A DNA stretch of 37,987 nucleotides from Chamaesiphon polymorphus CCALA 037 (GTDB lineage Bacteria > Cyanobacteriota > Cyanobacteriia > Cyanobacteriales > Chamaesiphonaceae), in assembly GCF_003003845.1 (NCBI RefSeq), contig NZ_PVWO01000006.1:1-37987 (forward strand), in the 5' to 3' direction. Position numbers and translations under genes: made by a program. The notes beneath the pieces are model-generated. The model was not told where the DNA came from. It saw nothing but the letters and a program-made list of their open reading frames with translations, and searched no databases. This document shows positions 34,409 to 37,987 of this stretch, piece after piece. Position 1 is the first letter of the stretch; every line of letters starts with the position of its first letter.

Positions 34409-34480
34409 CCCTCTCCCTGCCATCGCCTCCGGCTCTGGCTCCCCTCTCCCAAGCTTGGGAGAGGGGTTGGGGGTGAGGGC
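34409..34480. repeat. Inverted repeat with 26-bp perfect palindrome
   Basis: The core palindrome CCCCTCTCCCAA-GC-TTGGGAGAGGGG is at 34441-34466. It is flanked by further complementary GCCCTCTCC / GGTGAGGGC sequence, giving a longer imperfect stem. This sequence type is widely dispersed in cyanobacteria. It lies between the EamA transporter stop and the thioredoxin-fold gene start. Confidence 0.7.
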
Positions 34481-34503
34481 GAGGTTGCTGAGTTTTACAG
34501 GTA

Positions 34504-35553
34504 TCAGATCCCTCGAAACCCCATTTTCCCTTCAATTTCTTGTTCTGTTTCGATCGAGTTAACACCGATACTTTTGAGTCGATCGGTTTTAGCTCTCATC
34601 CCCACTTGGCCTAAAAACAGACCTAGCAAAATTACAATTCCCCCGATATATTGAGCTTCGGTTGGGACTTCGCCCAAAATTAAATAGGCTGCTAAAATAC
34701 CGACGATCGGCGCAAAAGAACTAACTAGTGAGGCAGTGGCGATCGATGAATTCCGAAAGCCAATATTCCATAATGATTGGCCGATGACGACAATAACCGT
34801 CCCGTATAACAACATCCATTGCCACAGAAACGGCGACAGCACGCCCATAAAATGGTCGAAACCATACATCCATAACGCCAATCCAAAATACACGATCGTG
34901 CCCAATCCCGTTCGCACGGTATTATGAATGCCTAATGGCACCTGAGTAAGGTACTTTTTAGCAACGATCGTCGCAATGGATAAAAAGATCGCCCCCGACA
35001 CCGCCATTAATTCCCCGACTCCAACCTGAAATCCATCCACTGGAGTATCGGTTTGCAGCACGATTGTCAGTACCACCCCAGTAAAAGCAACGATCGATCC
35101 CAGCACTTCCCAACGATTCAGCCGTTCCCGCAACAGCCAGATCGATAATGCCAGTGTCAATGGCGGCTCCAATCGACCGAGCAGCAACACATTCGTCACG
35201 GGAGTTAATGACAATGCTTGAAAAATCAAGCCTGGAGCCAGTGCGCCCGCTAAGATCGCTACGATAACCAAACCCATCCATTCCCGCCCCGATATTTGCC
35301 GCCAAGTATTCCGGCTCCACTGGTGGCGGTGGATTGCGACTAACACCAGCAACGCACAAAGATTTCCGGTAAATAGGACATTACAGTAAGAAATCGGATT
35401 GTGCCCATCTACGAAATGCTGGGCACCGATTTCGGTAATTTTCCGCGTGAGGGCACTGGAAGAACCAAAGATCGGGATTGCCAGCCACAAATAGATGTAG
35501 CCAGGGATGCGGGAGGTTAAGTTTGTCAATTGTTGGGGGAATGTAGGCATCAT
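34504..35553 (-). CDS. DMT-superfamily (EamA) transporter
   Basis: This 349-residue protein has ten predicted membrane helices in two EamA halves: about 18-165, with IYLWLAIPIFGSSSALTRK and LEPPLTLALSIWLLRERLNRWEVLGSIVAFTGV, and about 180-325, with SSFAPIVGILAAYLILGEVPTEAQYIGGIVILLGLFLG. The duplicated ERLxxxExxG / GEVPTxxQYxGG pattern is diagnostic. It exports or imports a small metabolite; the substrate is unknown. The start ATG at 35553 gives MMPTFPQQL. It lies upstream of the redox genes in the same direction, but with a repeat between, so it is probably a separate unit. Confidence 0.9.
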   Translation of the reverse strand: MMPTFPQQLTNLTSRIPGYIYLWLAIPIFGSSSALTRKITEIGAQHFVDGHNPISYCNVLFTGNLCALLVLVAIHRHQWSRNTWRQISGREWMGLVIVAILAGALAPGLIFQALSLTPVTNVLLLGRLEPPLTLALSIWLLRERLNRWEVLGSIVAFTGVVLTIVLQTDTPVDGFQVGVGELMAVSGAIFLSIATIVAKKYLTQVPLGIHNTVRTGLGTIVYFGLALWMYGFDHFMGVLSPFLWQWMLLYGTVIVVIGQSLWNIGFRNSSIATASLVSSFAPIVGILAAYLILGEVPTEAQYIGGIVILLGLFLGQVGMRAKTDRLKSIGVNSIETEQEIEGKMGFRGI

Positions 35554-35689
35554 GAGTACGGGGGAATAACGGCATCGACGATCGGATGCAGGTATAGACC
35601 GAGTTTAAACTCACAACCTGAGTTTCCCCTGAGAAAACGATTAATGATTCCGAATAGCCCGTTCGCGGAGCACCAATCCGTATCGTTTT

Positions 35690-35698
35690 TGGTACAAT
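35690..35698 (+). promoter_or_regulatory. Extended -10 promoter candidate for the toxin-antitoxin remnant
   Basis: TGGTACAAT (TG-N-TACAAT) matches an extended -10 element and lies 33 bp before the small antitoxin gene. No good -35 is seen. A ribosome binding site AAGGAG follows at 35720-35725. Confidence 0.4.
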
Positions 35699-35730
35699 AC
35701 AGATCGTATAGGGAAATTTAAGGAGCTAAG

Positions 35731-35958
35731 ATGATGGTTTTTCAAGAAATCGTCGATCGCGTTCGAGCCTTATCTGTCGAGGAGCAAGACAACCTCATTG
35801 AGTTAATCCGACAACAGCGAGAAGAACAGCGGGGTAAAAAGTTCTGGGATGGATTCCAGAAACTGAGAGCAACACTGGAACGAGAAGGAATCTCTTTTAA
35901 TGATGAGGACTTTGCTGACTTGAGAGATCGGTCGCCAGGGCGTGAAATAAATCTATGA
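35731..35958 (+). CDS. VapB-like antitoxin (putative)
   Basis: This 75-residue protein has a helical start FQEIVDRVRALSVEEQDNLIELIRQQREEQR. It ends in DFADLRDRSPGREINL, an ending I associate with small cyanobacterial antitoxins encoded directly before PIN-type toxins. The stop codon overlaps the next ATG by 4 bp (ATGA at 35955-35958), the usual coupling in vapBC operons. The ribosome binding site is AAGGAG at 35720-35725; the second ATG at 35734 has the better spacing (8 bp), so the protein may be one residue shorter. Its toxin partner seems to be reduced to a fragment (see next gene). Confidence 0.72.
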   Translation: MMVFQEIVDRVRALSVEEQDNLIELIRQQREEQRGKKFWDGFQKLRATLEREGISFNDEDFADLRDRSPGREINL

Positions 35959-36341
35959 GTCTAAAATATTTACTCGATACCAATATTTTTTCAGAGTTGA
36001 TGCGTCCAGCTCCAAACCCAAAAATCGTCAATATAGTCGATCGATCCATGAAAAGTTCTAATCCCCAGATCGGCTCGGCTTTTGATGATTACTTGGAAGC
36101 AGAAGATTTGCTAACCGAAGCTAATGAAATTGCCATTAAAAGAGTCATCGCTTGGCAGCTTCAGCAAGAAATTACCTCCAAGCAAATGACTAAAACCAGC
36201 GTAGCTAAAGCAATGGGTACTAGCCGCGCCGCAGTTGACAGGCTCCTCGATCCAACTAATACCTCAGTTACTCTCAATACCCTTGGTAAAGCAGCTAGCG
36301 TTCTAGGCAAACGGATTAAGATCGAGCTGGTTGAAGGCTAA
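35955..36341 (+). CDS. Chimeric ORF: VapC PIN start fused to HigA-like XRE antitoxin
   Basis: This 128-residue reading frame has two unrelated parts. Residues 1-31 (MSLKYLLDTNIFSELMRPAPNP, then KIVNIVDRS) are the beginning of a VapC PIN-domain RNase, including its first catalytic aspartate in LDTN. From residue 32 (ATG at 36048) the sequence is a full HigA-like helix-turn-helix antitoxin: MKSSNPQIGSAFDDYL, then SKQMTKTSVAKAMGTSRAAVDRLLDPTNTSVTLNTLGKAA as XRE HTH. The rest of the PIN domain is absent, so no toxin activity is expected. The internal ATG has no ribosome binding site, so translation of the XRE part likely depends on the fused frame and on coupling to the antitoxin gene. The joint lies at a CGATCGATC sequence. 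Confidence 0.8.
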   Translation: MSLKYLLDTNIFSELMRPAPNPKIVNIVDRSMKSSNPQIGSAFDDYLEAEDLLTEANEIAIKRVIAWQLQQEITSKQMTKTSVAKAMGTSRAAVDRLLDPTNTSVTLNTLGKAASVLGKRIKIELVEG

Positions 36342-36480
36342 TAAGTTTAAGATGCTGTCTTTCTCAGCAAAAATTAATCTTGCTATTAGGGTCGCCTCAT
36401 GTCGATCGCAAGTCTTTAGATTACAGTGAATAAATACAAGGCTCGAATTGCTTGCAGGAACGGCTCCACAGGATTTTTCA

Positions 36481-37902
36481 ATGAAACCGATCGCTAAACT
36501 TAAGGAGACGTTCCGCCAACTCAGACAGCGGCATCTCGATCCGGATTCGCTCCAATTTCGACTGACGCTCGAAATCTCTCTGCTATCAATTCTCGGCTTG
36601 AGCAGCGTTGCCGCGTGGACGAGTTGGAAAATGCAACAGCTTTTAATCACAACTCATACCCAGAAAGTCGAGTATATTGCCAATCGATTTCCGCGCGATG
36701 TCGAACTCTATAGTGACATGCTACCAGTTGCAGAGGGGCTACAAAAAACGATCGATAATGTCTCGGTGCCAGGGTTGTCAATTTGGTTCAAGAGTACTGA
36801 TGGCACGATGACTCTTGCCAAATCCAGCGAGGTAACTGATGAATTGATGTCGAGTGGCGAGATGCCCCTCAAACCCCAGGTATATCGGGTTGGCGATCGA
36901 TATAAGATCTTGTATCGTGGGGACGTAGCGGTGAAAAACAAGCCGCTGGGGAAGGTGTACATGGCACAGGATATCACCGCAGAACAACATCAATTAATTG
37001 CGGCGATTCAAGGTCTAACTGCTGTTTGCATTTTAGCAACTCTGGCTACGATCCTGGCGATCGCGATGCGAATTCGGCGATCGCTCCAACCCTTGCAGGA
37101 AATGAGCCGGATGGCGGGGGCAATCTCCGCAGCAGATCTGAATAATTCCCAATTGCAACTCAATAATGCACCGACTGAAGTTAAGGAATTAGCCCAAACT
37201 TTCAACATGATGCTATCGCGGCTGGGGGATGCGTGGGAACAACAGCGGCAATTTATCGGCAATATTTCCCATGAGTTACGCACGCCCTTAACGGTAGTAT
37301 CGGGTTATTTACAGAGCCTATTACGGCGGAGTAATAACCTCAACGATTATCAACGCGAAGCTTTAGCAACGGCAGGTGCCGAAGCAGATCGCACTATCAA
37401 ATTACTTCAGGATTTATTAGATTTAGCACGGGCTGATAGTGGTTATACACGCTATCATCTAGCACCTGTATTATTAAACGATTTGGTATCGGAAGTGGCC
37501 GATCTGACTGGAGAATTTGGAGATCGAACCGTTCGAGTTGCCGCAAAAGTCAATGTTGAAGCGATGGTCGATCGCGATCGATTGAAACAGGTGTTAATCA
37601 ATCTCTTAGATAATGCGATTAAATATTCTGAAGCGGCACAACCGATCGAATTAATTGTCGAACAAATCAATAAACAGGCAATCATTCGCGTCCGCGATCG
37701 CGGCATCGGGATTCCGCTGCAAGATCTAGGGCGGATTTTCGATCGCTTTTATCGAGTGGATGAAGATCGCGCGCGCACTACTGGCGGATATGGATTGGGG
37801 TTGGCGATCTCCAAAACGTTGGTAGAAGGAATGGGCGGTAAGATTATGGTGCGATCGACGTTAGGTGAAGGTAGCGAGTTTTCGATCGTGTTTCCGAAAT
37901 GA
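36481..37902 (+). CDS. Two-component sensor histidine kinase
   Basis: This 473-residue membrane kinase has TM1 at about 28-48, an extracytoplasmic sensor of ~125 residues, TM2 at about 176-197 and HAMP at ~198-250. The HisKA phospho-acceptor is H264 in NISHELRTPL. The HATPase follows with the N-box NLLDNAIKYS, G1 DRGIGIP, the F-box FDRFYR and G2 GGYGLGLAIS. I start at ATG 36481; an upstream TTG at 36448 is less likely. No response regulator is adjacent on either side within the window; one may lie beyond the right edge. Domain order resembles metal- or envelope-stress sensors such as ManS or BaeS, but the signal is unknown. Confidence 0.92.
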   Translation: MKPIAKLKETFRQLRQRHLDPDSLQFRLTLEISLLSILGLSSVAAWTSWKMQQLLITTHTQKVEYIANRFPRDVELYSDMLPVAEGLQKTIDNVSVPGLSIWFKSTDGTMTLAKSSEVTDELMSSGEMPLKPQVYRVGDRYKILYRGDVAVKNKPLGKVYMAQDITAEQHQLIAAIQGLTAVCILATLATILAIAMRIRRSLQPLQEMSRMAGAISAADLNNSQLQLNNAPTEVKELAQTFNMMLSRLGDAWEQQRQFIGNISHELRTPLTVVSGYLQSLLRRSNNLNDYQREALATAGAEADRTIKLLQDLLDLARADSGYTRYHLAPVLLNDLVSEVADLTGEFGDRTVRVAAKVNVEAMVDRDRLKQVLINLLDNAIKYSEAAQPIELIVEQINKQAIIRVRDRGIGIPLQDLGRIFDRFYRVDEDRARTTGGYGLGLAISKTLVEGMGGKIMVRSTLGEGSEFSIVFPK

Positions 37903-37927
37903 AAATTCGGGCGAGTGCTTGGTCTTA

Positions 37928-37987
37928 ATTTACTGGTGCTAAAGAACCCGGAGCTGGGGGAGGCTTCCCCCAGACCCCCCGTTGAAG
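37928..37987. repeat. Dispersed repeat, copy 2 (cut by the window end)
   Basis: This is the same sequence as 25926-25983 in the same orientation: ATTTACTGGTGCTA, then the hairpin CTGGGGGA-GGCT-TCCCCCAG and ACCCCCCG. It begins 25 bp after the histidine kinase stop codon and may act as its terminator. Confidence 0.85.

Noticed and set aside
34333-34452. Longer amino terminus for the thioredoxin-fold protein
   Set aside because: The extension translates the dispersed CCCCTCTCCC repeat; the twin-arginine signal starts at 34332, so that start is preferred.

Overview
The window reads as a chromosomal segment of a cyanobacterium. The basis is a very high density of CGATCG/GCGATCGC-type (HIP1-like) octamers, a fused cobA-hemD gene, an InfB with a long proline-rich amino-terminal half, a pheophorbide-a-oxygenase-like Rieske protein, a PEP-CTERM protein, an IspH of the roughly 400-residue cyanobacterial type, and many short tandem heptamer repeats of the STRR kind. 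No rRNA, tRNA, CRISPR array, prophage or complete insertion sequence was found. Gene density is ordinary, and several intergenic spaces are packed with small repeats.

Layout. 1-7307: a TetR-type regulator, an aldo/keto reductase, a SAM methyltransferase, a small HNH protein, a DEDDh exonuclease and infB. 7308-11448: a long spacer, cobA-hemD, a nested inverted-repeat element, ssb and a secreted PEP-CTERM protein. 11449-17941: a spacer with two adjacent hairpins, a TerC-family membrane protein, alr, a 2H-phosphoesterase-like DUF1868 protein, a small exported protein, argD and a hypothetical protein. 17942-20560: an HD phosphohydrolase overlapping a CheB-type methylesterase, then a receiver-only paralog of CheB, separated by octamer and heptamer arrays. 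20561-29600: scpA, a sugar nucleotidyltransferase, an AraC-type regulator, the Rieske oxygenase (convergent), ispH, a small DUF6464-like protein and a GT1-like glycosyltransferase.

29905-34332 is a one-direction (minus) set that looks like an envelope thiol/methionine-sulfoxide repair module. Its transcription order is a TAT-type thioredoxin-fold protein, a CcdA-like electron carrier, a cytochrome b, an MsrP/YedY-like molybdopterin protein, MsrA and a DM13 lipoprotein. The cytochrome b gene appears to be broken: a 100-bp element with imperfect terminal inverted repeats and a heptamer core sits between two copies of ACTAGTA. Removing the element plus one copy restores a 200-residue four-helix reading frame exactly.

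34504-37987: an EamA transporter, then a toxin-antitoxin remnant. A VapB-like small gene overlaps by 4 bp an ORF whose first ~31 residues are the start of a VapC PIN toxin and whose remainder is a complete HigA-like XRE antitoxin. A sensor histidine kinase follows, and the window closes with a second copy of a dispersed ~60-bp repeat.

The strongest points for a second look are the split cytochrome b with its mini-element, the VapC-start/XRE chimera, and the habit of short tandem repeats to end right at start codons (TetR, CheB, the MsrP-like gene, scpA). All product names rest on motifs read by eye; no database search was possible.
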